A stretch of DNA of 14,753 nucleotides from an uncultured Spirochaetaceae bacterium. GTDB lineage: Bacteria > Spirochaetota > Spirochaetia > SZUA-6 > Bin103. The notes under the pieces are model-generated. The model saw nothing but the letters and a program-made list of their open reading frames with translations. It had not been told where the DNA came from and made no database searches. Location: the NCBI GenBank assembly GCA_913043885.1, contig CAJWOB010000023.1:1-14753 (forward strand), in the 5' to 3' direction. Numbering within the stretch: position 1 is the stretch's first letter; each line of letters begins with the position of its first letter. The position numbers were made by a program, and so were the translations under genes. Positions 8,211 through 14,744 of this stretch are shown piece by piece.

Positions 8211-8786
8211 ATGAGCTGGCTGCAGCACGTCAATGTAAAGGTGTATGCACGCACCGCCGCCCCGGACCTCACTCCGGCGATCGACATCTTCCACCGCTGG
8301 ATACAGAGCGAGTACGGCGACCACCTGCTGCTGGACGTCGCCGACTACCGGCACGTGCCGGCGGGTCCCGGAGTGATCCTGGTCGCCCACGAGGCCATCT
8401 ACGGGCTCGACGAAGCGGGGCACCAGCTGGGGATGCTCTACAACCGGCGCACCCGCGTGGCAGGCGAGGCCGCCGATGCCATCGGCCTGTCGTGGCGGGA
8501 GGCGCTGGCGGCTTGCGCACAGTTGGAGAAGGAGCCGGAGTTCGGCGGAGAGCTGCAGTTCGACGGCGCGGTGGCGGAGGTATTCGTCAACGACCGGCGG
8601 CTGGCACCCAACGACGAGGCTACCGCCGAGCGCCTGCGTGCCGAGCTGCAGCCGATAGCGGAGCAGGTGCTCGGCAGCGGCTGCGAGCTCCGACGACTCG
8701 GAGAGCAGCGCGACCGGATTGGCTTTCTGTGCCGCGGTGGCCAGGAGCTCAGCGTCGCGGACGCGCAGTCCCGGCTGAGCGGCTAG
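8211..8786 (+). CDS. Conserved-looking protein of unknown function downstream of sulfite reductase
   Basis: A 191-residue soluble protein with no signal peptide or membrane segment. The ATG at 8211 lies 19 bases after the reductase stop; an earlier in-frame start inside the reductase gene would add a low-quality 21-residue stretch and is rejected. The first 80 residues look like a conserved domain: FHRWIQ (28-32), LLLDVADYRHVPAGPGVILVAHEA with His60-Glu61, and the GMLYNRR block (74-80). The remainder is mostly helical (about 93-108 and 137-155) with two lone cysteines at 158 and 174. I cannot name the family. The tight spacing implies cotranscription with the reductase and a role linked to it, perhaps in electron supply or assembly; that is inference from position only. 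Its stop codon overlaps the stop of the convergent gene. Confidence 0.85.
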   Translation: MSWLQHVNVKVYARTAAPDLTPAIDIFHRWIQSEYGDHLLLDVADYRHVPAGPGVILVAHEAIYGLDEAGHQLGMLYNRRTRVAGEAADAIGLSWREALAACAQLEKEPEFGGELQFDGAVAEVFVNDRRLAPNDEATAERLRAELQPIAEQVLGSGCELRRLGEQRDRIGFLCRGGQELSVADAQSRLSG

Positions 8787-9739
8787 GCTCTTGCGTCGAC
8801 CGCCGCCTCCGCCAGACGGGTAACCGTCTGGTAGTTGCGGCGCAGCCAGTCCGTGGTCTTCTCGGGGTCGTTGCCGTCGGGCGTGCCACCGCCGACATGA
8901 CTGGCCACCGACAGCAGCGGGTAGCAGCCGGCAGCGACGAGCCCGGATAGGATCTGGCCGTAGGCGACCTGGCCATCCCCCACTAGCTCATAGCGAAAGC
9001 CGTTGTTCGGCCCGTCGTGGACGGCCAGATCCTTGATGTGGATCGAGCTGACATAGGGAAGCACGTTGCGCAGGCCGGCGGTGGCGACGTCCAGCTCGCC
9101 CGAGTTCAGGCCGTCGGCGGGGCACCACTTGAGGCGTAGGCGGGGTGGCGAGCCGAGGCGCTCGGCGATGCGGCGAAAATTGCCCGAGGTGTTGGTGTAG
9201 TTCCACGCCATCTGCATTACCCGGAGATCGACCTCGTAGCGCTCGGCCAGCGCCAAGATCGGCGCAAACGCCTGCTCCAGCTTGTCCATGTCGGTGTTGC
9301 TGATGAGGCCACCCCGGGTCGCCCAGCGCATCGGCCAGGTCGACTTGGCGCCGGGTCCGTACTCGCCTGGCCACGCAAACGCAAAACAGGTAACAGCGGG
9401 CACATCCAAGCGCTGCGCCACCTGCAGCGCCCGCTCCAGATTGCGCAATTGCTCCGCGTACTGCGGGTGCTCGTCGACCGCGCCCAGCTCCAGCTCGCAC
9501 AAGTGCACCTGCTTGAACGTGCCGGAATTCAGCTCGACGATCCGCAGCTCGTGAGCGGCGACTCGCCGCGCCAAGTCGTCGGCCTGGGCGTCGGTCATGG
9601 CGGTTACTGGAAGCGGAGCGTCTTCACCGTTCTGGACCCCGGCAGCGTAGATCTGAGTGGCGCCGATCTGCCGCGCGCGGGCCAGCGCGTCGTCGGTGGG
9701 CACCCGGAACTCGGACATGTCGATGGCAAGCTCGAACAT
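8783..9739 (-). CDS. Xylose isomerase-like TIM barrel protein (sugar phosphate isomerase/epimerase family)
   Basis: A 318-residue protein of the AP-endonuclease-2/xylose isomerase-like TIM barrel superfamily. I chose the ATG at 9739 over a TTG at 9751 because a GAGTGG Shine-Dalgarno-like stretch sits just upstream of the ATG. Barrel elements include an N-terminal FELAIDMSEF strand, IVELNSGTFKQ, VPAVTCFAF, LKWCPADGLNSGELD and SSIHIKDL, with the Asp and His of the last two matching usual metal-site positions. A GDGQVAYGQIL phrase resembles the family GEG.VD motif. Two places where active members usually carry metal-binding glutamates read differently here (VMQMAWNY and LLSVASH), so catalytic activity or metal use may differ. 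Substrate unknown. It follows acetyl-CoA synthetase by 113 bases including a strong hairpin, so it may be only partly cotranscribed. Its stop overlaps that of the convergent gene. Confidence 0.82.
   Translation of the reverse strand: MFELAIDMSEFRVPTDDALARARQIGATQIYAAGVQNGEDAPLPVTAMTDAQADDLARRVAAHELRIVELNSGTFKQVHLCELELGAVDEHPQYAEQLRNLERALQVAQRLDVPAVTCFAFAWPGEYGPGAKSTWPMRWATRGGLISNTDMDKLEQAFAPILALAERYEVDLRVMQMAWNYTNTSGNFRRIAERLGSPPRLRLKWCPADGLNSGELDVATAGLRNVLPYVSSIHIKDLAVHDGPNNGFRYELVGDGQVAYGQILSGLVAAGCYPLLSVASHVGGGTPDGNDPEKTTDWLRRNYQTVTRLAEAAVDARA
8812..8831 (+). terminator. Hairpin with GUAA tetraloop downstream of the sulfite reductase operon
   Basis: CCAGACGG at 8812-8819 and CCGTCTGG at 8824-8831 form a perfect 8-base-pair stem closed by GTAA. 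In RNA read from the plus strand this is a GNRA-type tetraloop, a very stable form. It lies 26 bases after the stop of the unknown-function gene, inside the 3' end of the opposing gene. No T-run follows, so it may be a 3'-end stabiliser or pause site rather than a classical intrinsic terminator. Confidence 0.4.
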
Positions 9740-9826
9740 GCCGCCACTCAACCGACTGTCGCGCCGCTGCGCAAGTGCGCGCCTATGGCCCGCTTCTGCC
9801 GCTCACGGGCACCCGCGCAGCTGGTG

Positions 9827-9858
9827 CAGTGACAGACCCCGCTAGGGGTCTGTCACTG
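9827..9858 (-). terminator. Perfect 14-base-pair hairpin at the end of the acetyl-CoA synthetase gene
   Basis: CAGTGACAGACCCC at 9827-9840 pairs perfectly with GGGGTCTGTCACTG at 9845-9858 around a four-base loop. The acs stop codon (minus-strand TGA, 9855-9853) lies inside the first arm as transcribed. No T-run follows on either strand, so it is not a textbook intrinsic terminator. Its length and perfection still suggest a role in transcript ending, 3'-end protection of acs mRNA, or attenuation before the TIM barrel gene. Confidence 0.6.
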
Positions 9859-11793
9859 ACGACCCTCGACCAGCGCGTCGACCACCGCCGGCTCGGCCAG
9901 GGTGGAGGTGTCGCCGAGCGCGCCCAGCTCTCCTTCCGCGATCTTGCGCAGAATGCGGCGCATGATCTTGCCGGAGCGGGTCTTGGGTAGCGCGGGGGTG
10001 AACTGAATCTTGTCGGGCGTAGCGTGCGGCCCGATGCGTTCCCGCACCACCTGCTTGATCTCCGCCGGCGTCGCGTCGCCGGGTTCGACCCCGGTCATCA
10101 GCGTGACGTACGCGTAGATGCCCTGGCCCTTCACGTCGTGGGGGTAGCCGACCACGGCGGCCTCCGCCACCGACTGGTGTTGACCGATGGCCCCTTCGAC
10201 TTCGGCGGTACCTATGCGATGGCCGGAGACGTTGAGCACGTCGTCGATGCGGCCGGTTATCCAGTAGTAGCCGTCTTCGTCGCGGGTACAGCCGTCACCG
10301 GTCACGTAGTAGCCGGGGAACATGCCGAAGTAGGTCTGCTTGAATCGCTCGTGGTCGCCGTAGAGGGTGCGCATCATCCCCGGCCATGCGCTCTTGATGC
10401 ATAGGTAGCCGCTGGCCGGGTTACCCTCGAGCTCGTTGCCCTCCTGGTCCAGCAGCACCGGCTCGACGCCGAAGAGCGGCAGCGTTGCCGAGCCGGCTTT
10501 CAGCGGCGTTGCCGCCGGCAGCGGGGTAATGAGGATGCCGCCGGTTTCCGTCTGCCACCAGGTATCGACGATGGGGCAGCGGCCCTCGCCTACCGTCTCG
10601 TAGTACCACTTCCACTCCGGCTCCTTGATCGGCTCACCGACCGTTCCCAGCAGCCGCAACGTCGAACGATCGTGGTTCTCCACGAAGTCGTTGCCCTGCG
10701 CCATCAACGCGCGGAGTGCCGTTGGCGCGGTGTAGAAGATATTGACCTTGTGCTTGGCCACCACCTGCCAGAAGCGCCCGAAGTCGGGGTGGTTGGGCAC
10801 CCCCTCGAACATGATGGTGATGGCGCGGTTCGCCAGCGGTCCGTAGATGATGTAGGAGTGGCCGGTAATCCAGCCGATGTCGGCGGTGCACCAGTACACG
10901 TCGCCGGGGTGGTAGTCGAAGACCTGCTCGTGCGTGAAGGAGGCGTAGACCAGGTAGCCGCCGGTGGTGTGCAGCACCCCTTTCGGCTTACCGGTCGAGC
11001 CGGAGGTGTAGAGGATGAACAACGGGTCCTCCGCACCCATCTCCTCGGGAGCACAGTCGGCCGAGGCGCCGGCCACCGCATCGTCCCACCACACGTCGCG
11101 TGCCGGATCGAAGGCGACCTCGTCACCGGTGCGTCGTACCACTACCACCTTCTCGATCGAGGGACACTCGGCCACCGCCTGGTCGGCGTTGGCCTTCATG
11201 GGGATGCCGCCCTTCGGGCCGCGGAACGCGGTGTCCTGGGTGACCAGCACCTTGCACTCTGAGTCGTTGATGCGGTCGCGGAGGGAGTCGGCCGAGAAGG
11301 CGCCGAAGACAATCGAGTGAACGGCACCGATACGGGCGCACGCCAGCATGGCGTAGGCGAGCTCCGGCACCATCTGCAGGTAGATGCAGACGCGATCTCC
11401 TTTACGCATCCCCATGTCCTTGAGGGCGTTGGCGAACTTCGATACCCGCTCACGCAGTTGATCGAAGGTGATGGTCTCGTCTTCGCTGGGGTCGTTACCC
11501 TCCCAGATGATGGCGGTGTCGGCGCCGTGACCGGCCTCGATGTGACGATCGACGCAGTTGTAGCAGGCGTTCAGAGAGCCGCCCTCGAACCACTTGATAT
11601 CCGCTTTCACGAAGTCGTAGCTGCGGACGTTGCTCCACTTCTTGGTCCAGGTAAGCCTCTCGGCGACGCTGGACCAGAAGGAGTCTGGGTCGGCCAACGA
11701 CTCCGCGTAGCGGGCGCGGTACTCCTCCATGTTCTTCACATGGGCGTTGGCTATGGGATAGGCGGTGCTCTCGGGCGGGTAGGTGTGGCTCAT
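9853..11793 (-). CDS. acs: Acetyl-CoA synthetase (AMP-forming)
   Basis: A full-length 646-residue enzyme that converts acetate, ATP and CoA to acetyl-CoA, AMP and pyrophosphate in the cytoplasm. All adenylate-forming signatures are present: the phosphate loop YTSGSTGKPKG (262-272), TWWQTETGG (411-419) with the tryptophan that limits the acyl pocket to acetate, YVTGDG (496-501), the hinge region TGRIDDVLNVSGHR (513-526) and the C-terminal PKTRSGKIMRR. Lys609 in that motif is the catalytic lysine, inactivated by acetylation in Salmonella Acs at the same number. The ATG has the strongest Shine-Dalgarno in the window. It starts 21 bases after the cofactor cytidylyltransferase stop, so it belongs to the molybdenum-hydroxylase operon. 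A perfect hairpin covers its stop codon. Confidence 0.98.
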   Translation of the reverse strand: MSHTYPPESTAYPIANAHVKNMEEYRARYAESLADPDSFWSSVAERLTWTKKWSNVRSYDFVKADIKWFEGGSLNACYNCVDRHIEAGHGADTAIIWEGNDPSEDETITFDQLRERVSKFANALKDMGMRKGDRVCIYLQMVPELAYAMLACARIGAVHSIVFGAFSADSLRDRINDSECKVLVTQDTAFRGPKGGIPMKANADQAVAECPSIEKVVVVRRTGDEVAFDPARDVWWDDAVAGASADCAPEEMGAEDPLFILYTSGSTGKPKGVLHTTGGYLVYASFTHEQVFDYHPGDVYWCTADIGWITGHSYIIYGPLANRAITIMFEGVPNHPDFGRFWQVVAKHKVNIFYTAPTALRALMAQGNDFVENHDRSTLRLLGTVGEPIKEPEWKWYYETVGEGRCPIVDTWWQTETGGILITPLPAATPLKAGSATLPLFGVEPVLLDQEGNELEGNPASGYLCIKSAWPGMMRTLYGDHERFKQTYFGMFPGYYVTGDGCTRDEDGYYWITGRIDDVLNVSGHRIGTAEVEGAIGQHQSVAEAAVVGYPHDVKGQGIYAYVTLMTGVEPGDATPAEIKQVVRERIGPHATPDKIQFTPALPKTRSGKIMRRILRKIAEGELGALGDTSTLAEPAVVDALVEGRQ

Positions 11794-11800
11794 CGTCGGC

Positions 11801-11808
11801 CCTCCTCC
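11801..11808 (-). promoter_or_regulatory. Strong ribosome binding site of acs
   Basis: On the minus strand GGAGGAGG lies 7 bases before the ATG of acs. It is an almost ideal anti-16S match and contrasts with the transcription-unit heads in this window, which lack a clear Shine-Dalgarno. It sets the acs start at 11793. Confidence 0.8.
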
Positions 11809-11814
11809 ACTAGG

Positions 11815-12426
11815 TTACTTAAGAAGGCGAGCGATGTCGCGGGAGACGTCCACATCGCGGTTCGCGTCCGGGAAGTACACGTCGACGACGCGGTCGCCGG
11901 ATCGCAGCATCCCTCGAACGCCCCGCTCGCCGCGCAATGCGGCGGCGCGCGGCAGGATGCGGCGAGCCAACAGCGCCGGCGGCCCGCGGGTGCCGCTCTC
12001 GTCGTAGCGAGTCAGCGTCGCGTCGCAGTCGCTGCGCGCGTGCGCTGCCAGCAGCTCGTCGAGGTGGTCGGACGTCACCGCGTACTGGTCTGCCAATAGA
12101 TACACGCAGGTGGTCACGTCGGGTGCAAGCGCCGCGACGCCGGCCGCCAGCGACGCGCCCATGCCGCGCGACCAGGCGGCATTGTAGACGAGCTCCACCG
12201 GCAACCCCCGCAGGGCACGGGACACGGCGGCGGCGTGGGCGCCGACCACCACTACCGGTCGCATCGCTCCGGCAGCAAGCACTAGCCGGGCGGCGTGCGC
12301 TACCAGTGGCTGGCCGCCGTGGTGGAGCAGCTGCTTGGGGCGTCCTAATCGCCGGGAAGCACCGGCGGCCAGTACCACCGCACCGAGCTGCGGACGTCGC
12401 GGGAGAGCGGGGCGGGACGCGGTCAA
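11815..12426 (-). CDS. MocA-like molybdenum cofactor cytidylyltransferase (MobA-like NTP transferase)
   Basis: A 203-residue nucleotidyltransferase. MocA adds CMP to molybdopterin to form the cytosine dinucleotide cofactor used by xanthine-oxidase-family enzymes. The N-terminal nucleotide-binding signature VVLAAGASRRLGRPKQLL spans 17-34, with the GASRRLG loop and Lys31 of the PKQ motif. NAAWSRGMGASLAAG (82-96) and LLADQYAV (109-116) match the second substrate and metal-binding segments; the usual DQP reads DQY here. The start is a TTG at 12426 that overlaps the stop of the MoaD-like gene (TTGA); a later GTG would remove the start of the signature. A guanylyl-transferring MobA role is less likely because of the hydroxylase subunits in the operon. 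Confidence 0.9.
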   Translation of the reverse strand: MTASRPALPRRPQLGAVVLAAGASRRLGRPKQLLHHGGQPLVAHAARLVLAAGAMRPVVVVGAHAAAVSRALRGLPVELVYNAAWSRGMGASLAAGVAALAPDVTTCVYLLADQYAVTSDHLDELLAAHARSDCDATLTRYDESGTRGPPALLARRILPRAAALRGERGVRGMLRSGDRVVDVYFPDANRDVDVSRDIARLLK

Positions 12427-12680
12427 CCGCCGGCGATGGCGGGCACGAAGAACACTTCGCTGTCGTCGTCGAGCCGCATCAGGACGGCGTCGTCGACTTT
12501 GTCGCCGACCACGTGGCCGTCAATCGCCACGGCGGTGGTGGCCTTCAGCTGCTCCGCAATCCCGGGGAATCGGGAGTCGAGCTCGCGCAGCAGCTGGCGG
12601 ACGCTGCCCACCTCGATGGTAAAGCGGGTCTCTCCGCCAGCAAGCTTCTCGAGCCGGAGGGGAATCTCCACCGAGGCCAT
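12423..12680 (-). CDS. MoaD/ThiS family sulfur carrier-like protein
   Basis: An 85-residue ubiquitin-fold protein ending in VFFVPAIAGG. The C-terminal Gly-Gly is the site that is adenylated and thiocarboxylated in MoaD, the small subunit of molybdopterin synthase, which supplies sulfur to the pterin dithiolene. The motif FPGIAEQL and the region VAIDGHVVGD are typical of MoaD-like sequences. No MoaE or MoeB is encoded in the window, so partners must be elsewhere. It lies 21 bases after the [2Fe-2S] subunit gene and overlaps the following cytidylyltransferase gene, which ties it to cofactor supply for the hydroxylase. Another sulfur-carrier role cannot be excluded. Confidence 0.9.
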   Translation of the reverse strand: MASVEIPLRLEKLAGGETRFTIEVGSVRQLLRELDSRFPGIAEQLKATTAVAIDGHVVGDKVDDAVLMRLDDDSEVFFVPAIAGG

Positions 12681-12701
12681 CAGTGACCACCGGGCCGGAG
12701 G

Positions 12702-13181
12702 CTAGGCCCCCGCTCGTATCTCCGAGGCGGCCGCCTGGATGGCGCGCACGATCTTGTCGTATCCGGTGCAGCGGCACAGGTTGCCGGACATGTAGTAGCG
12801 GATTTCCTGCTCGGTCGGATTGTCGTTGTGCTCCAACAGCAACTTGGCCGCCATCACCACTCCAGGCGTGCAGATGCCGCACTGCAGGCCGGCGTGCTCG
12901 AGCAGCTGCTGCTGTACAGGGTGCAGCTTCTGGTCCCTGGCCACGCCCTCGATGGTGTCGATCTCGGCACCGGCGGCCTCCGCGGCGAACACCAGGCATG
13001 AACAGACGATTCTCCCGTCCATATTGACGGTACACGCCCCGCAGTCCCCAGTAAGACAGCCTTCCTTGGTGCCGGTGAGCCCGAGGTGCTCGCGCAGCAC
13101 CTCCAGCAGGCTCTCGTGTGGCTCGCAGAGGAACTCGACGTGCTCGCCGTTGATGGTGGTCTGTGCGTGTGTCTTTGCCAT
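12702..13181 (-). CDS. [2Fe-2S] subunit of a xanthine oxidase/CO dehydrogenase-type molybdenum hydroxylase
   Basis: A 159-residue electron-transfer subunit (CoxS/XdhC type). It holds both cluster sites: Cys42, Cys47, Cys50 and Cys62 of the plant-ferredoxin-like domain (CX4CX2CX11C), and Cys101, Cys104, Cys136 and Cys138 of the helical domain (CX2C, CXC), with Gln100 next to the pterin-side cluster. Electrons would pass from the molybdenum centre through the two clusters to the FAD subunit. I chose the ATG at 13181, preceded by AAGGGA 9 bases upstream; the same frame runs open much further upstream but overlaps the FAD gene in a shadow reading. It lies 29 bases after the FAD subunit gene. The substrate cannot be told without the large subunit. 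Confidence 0.97.
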   Translation of the reverse strand: MAKTHAQTTINGEHVEFLCEPHESLLEVLREHLGLTGTKEGCLTGDCGACTVNMDGRIVCSCLVFAAEAAGAEIDTIEGVARDQKLHPVQQQLLEHAGLQCGICTPGVVMAAKLLLEHNDNPTEQEIRYYMSGNLCRCTGYDKIVRAIQAAASEIRAGA

Positions 13182-13210
13182 GTGATTTCGTCCCTTGTTC
13201 GGTCGGCTGA

Positions 13211-14080
13211 CTATGCTGCCTTGGCTCGGTCGCGTGCGGCGGCCACCGTTCGCGACGCCAACACGCCCGATACGTGGCGACGGAAGTCCGCAGTGCCGCG
13301 TCGGTCGGTTATCGGCTTGCTGGCGGCCGACGCCAGTTCCGCGACCTTGGCCAGGTCGGACTCTTCGATCTTGGAACCGACGAGGGCATCTGCTGCCTCC
13401 GGCACCATGATCGCCGTCGTCGCAACCGCCCCGAGCGCGAGGCGCGCCGCGGTGCAGGTGCCGCCCTTGTCCAGCGTAATGGCCGCTCCGGCACCGACTA
13501 CGGCGATGTCCATCTCGTTGCGGGGCGTGAAGCGGAGATAGGCGCTGGACGACTCTGCCGCCGGATCCGGAATCCGAATCGAAACCAACAGCTCTCCCTT
13601 CTGCAGACAGCTCGTGGTTACGCCGGTCGTGAACTCCTCGACCGGCACGGTCCGCTCGCCATCCGGGCCGGCGATACGACACTCGGCGCCAAGGGCGAAT
13701 AGAGCAGGGACCGTGTCAGCCGCGGGCGAGGCGTTGCAGAGGTTGCCGCCGACACTGGCCCGGCTCTGGATCTGCGAGGAGCCGATGTACTCGGCGCCCT
13801 CCACCAGTCCTGGGTATCCCTTCCGCGCCTCGGCGCTCTCACCGAGCTCCACCGACGGCACGGCGGCGCCAAGCAGCAGCCCGTCACCATCTATGCGCAG
13901 CTCGCGCAACTCCGGGATGTGCTTTACGTCGAGAATGAGGGAGGGGATCTGAGAGTTGATGCGCATCTGTACGAGGACGTCGGTCCCGCCGGCGAGGATC
14001 TTGGTGATCCCGTTGCTCTGCGCGAGAAGCTCAGTGGCCTCAGCGATGGTTGTTGGCCGTTCGTAGCGCACTTCCTGCAT
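13211..14080 (-). CDS. FAD-binding subunit of a xanthine oxidase/CO dehydrogenase-type molybdenum hydroxylase
   Basis: A 289-residue medium subunit (CoxM type, PCMH-fold FAD domain) that would take electrons from the [2Fe-2S] subunit and pass them to a quinone, oxygen or another acceptor. The first FAD motif is AGGTDVLVQMR (30-40), the second is RASVGGNLCNASPAAD (107-122), and the C-terminal CO-dehydrogenase flavoprotein domain ends with the usual DRRGTADFRRHVSGVL phrase. Length is typical. The ATG at 14080 follows a -10-like TATACT by 8 bases and has no Shine-Dalgarno, so it probably heads the operon on a leaderless transcript. No large molybdopterin-binding subunit gene lies next to it within the window. 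Confidence 0.96.
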   Translation of the reverse strand: MQEVRYERPTTIAEATELLAQSNGITKILAGGTDVLVQMRINSQIPSLILDVKHIPELRELRIDGDGLLLGAAVPSVELGESAEARKGYPGLVEGAEYIGSSQIQSRASVGGNLCNASPAADTVPALFALGAECRIAGPDGERTVPVEEFTTGVTTSCLQKGELLVSIRIPDPAAESSSAYLRFTPRNEMDIAVVGAGAAITLDKGGTCTAARLALGAVATTAIMVPEAADALVGSKIEESDLAKVAELASAASKPITDRRGTADFRRHVSGVLASRTVAAARDRAKAA

Positions 14081-14088
14081 AACAAGAA

Positions 14089-14118
14089 AGTATACGGCTC
14101 GCTATGTGGTACGCGCAA
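14089..14118 (-). promoter_or_regulatory. Putative promoter of the molybdenum hydroxylase operon
   Basis: On the minus strand TATACT (14094-14089) is a good -10 box, with TTGCGC (14118-14113) 18 bases upstream as a weak -35. The -10 ends 8 bases before the ATG of the FAD subunit, predicting almost no 5' leader. It lies in the 55-base gap between the DUF420 and FAD subunit genes. Confidence 0.45.
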
Positions 14119-14135
14119 TCTCCACTGCCGGGCCG

Positions 14136-14723
14136 CTAGCCGCGGTAGAGCATGAGGAACACCACCACGCCGGTGACCGACACATACAGCCAGATGGGGA
14201 GGGTGACCCGTGCCAGACGGCGATGTCGGGTGCGCGGGTGCGGTGACGCAGCCGGGTCAGCTGCGACTCTGGCCGCAGCAGCTTGCCAGCCGCGGTATAG
14301 GGTGAGCAACGCCAGTGGTACGATTGCGGCGGCCAGGACGATGTGACTCAGCAGGATCGGCGCATACAGCCAACCGAGGTCCCCTGCGTACTCTTGCGGC
14401 CCCGCCTTGAACGCGTGGTAGGTAAGGTAGCTGGCCAGGAACATCACCGAGGTGCCGAACGCCGCCAGCACCAGCGATCGGTGCCAGTCGATGCGGCGGC
14501 GCCGAATCGCCACGTACGCCGACAGCAGCAGAATCGCCGAGCAACCGTTGAGGAGCGCGTTGACCGCCGGCAGCTGAGAGACGTCGAGACCGTCTACGCC
14601 GGCGCTGACGCCCGAGTCGCTGGCGCCGCGCGGTCCATAGACCAGAAACAGGACCACCGCGATCGCCACCAACGAGGTCACGGCGATAACCACGTACCAG
14701 AAGCGGTCCGTCGTAGCGCGCAT
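14136..14723 (-). CDS. DUF420 membrane protein (CtaM/YozB-like)
   Basis: A 195-residue integral membrane protein with about five predicted helices (near 8-30, 51-73, 83-105, 118-142 and 173-193). The DUF420 pattern is clear: WHRSLVLAAFGTSVMFLASYLTYHA with His81 and His103, LLSHIVLAA with His127, RHRRLAR with His167, and a final PIWLYVSVTGVVVFLMLYR. In Bacillus and Staphylococcus, CtaM is needed for activity of heme A-type terminal oxidases, so a role in heme-copper oxidase maturation is likely. The His residues may bind heme or metal. No oxidase genes are in the window. The ATG at 14723 has a -10 box 10 bases upstream and no Shine-Dalgarno. Cotranscription with the hydroxylase genes 55 bases downstream is possible, although those seem to have their own promoter. 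Confidence 0.92.
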   Translation of the reverse strand: MRATTDRFWYVVIAVTSLVAIAVVLFLVYGPRGASDSGVSAGVDGLDVSQLPAVNALLNGCSAILLLSAYVAIRRRRIDWHRSLVLAAFGTSVMFLASYLTYHAFKAGPQEYAGDLGWLYAPILLSHIVLAAAIVPLALLTLYRGWQAAAARVAADPAASPHPRTRHRRLARVTLPIWLYVSVTGVVVFLMLYRG

Positions 14724-14733
14724 AACCGCTACA

Positions 14734-14739
14734 ATTATA
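14734..14739 (-). promoter_or_regulatory. Perfect -10 box upstream of the DUF420 gene
   Basis: The minus strand reads TATAAT, a perfect -10 hexamer in an otherwise GC-rich setting, 10 bases before the ATG at 14723. Transcription would begin about 3-4 bases before the start codon. The -35 region would fall beyond the window edge and cannot be seen. Confidence 0.55.
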
Positions 14740-14744
14740 TACCA

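Noticed and set aside
7277..8287. Minus-strand open frame of 336 codons opposite the sulfite reductase 3' half
   Set aside because: It lies fully antisense to a well-supported enzyme gene, has no recognisable motif and is expected in GC-rich coding DNA.
11317..12099. Plus-strand open frame of 260 codons across the acs and cytidylyltransferase genes
   Set aside because: Both minus-strand genes carry clear family signatures; the plus-strand translation is low-complexity and unlike any family.
13182..13682. N-terminal extension of the [2Fe-2S] subunit frame by 167 codons
   Set aside because: The extension overlaps the FAD subunit gene out of frame and is Arg/Gly-rich shadow sequence; the ATG at 13181 gives the normal family length.
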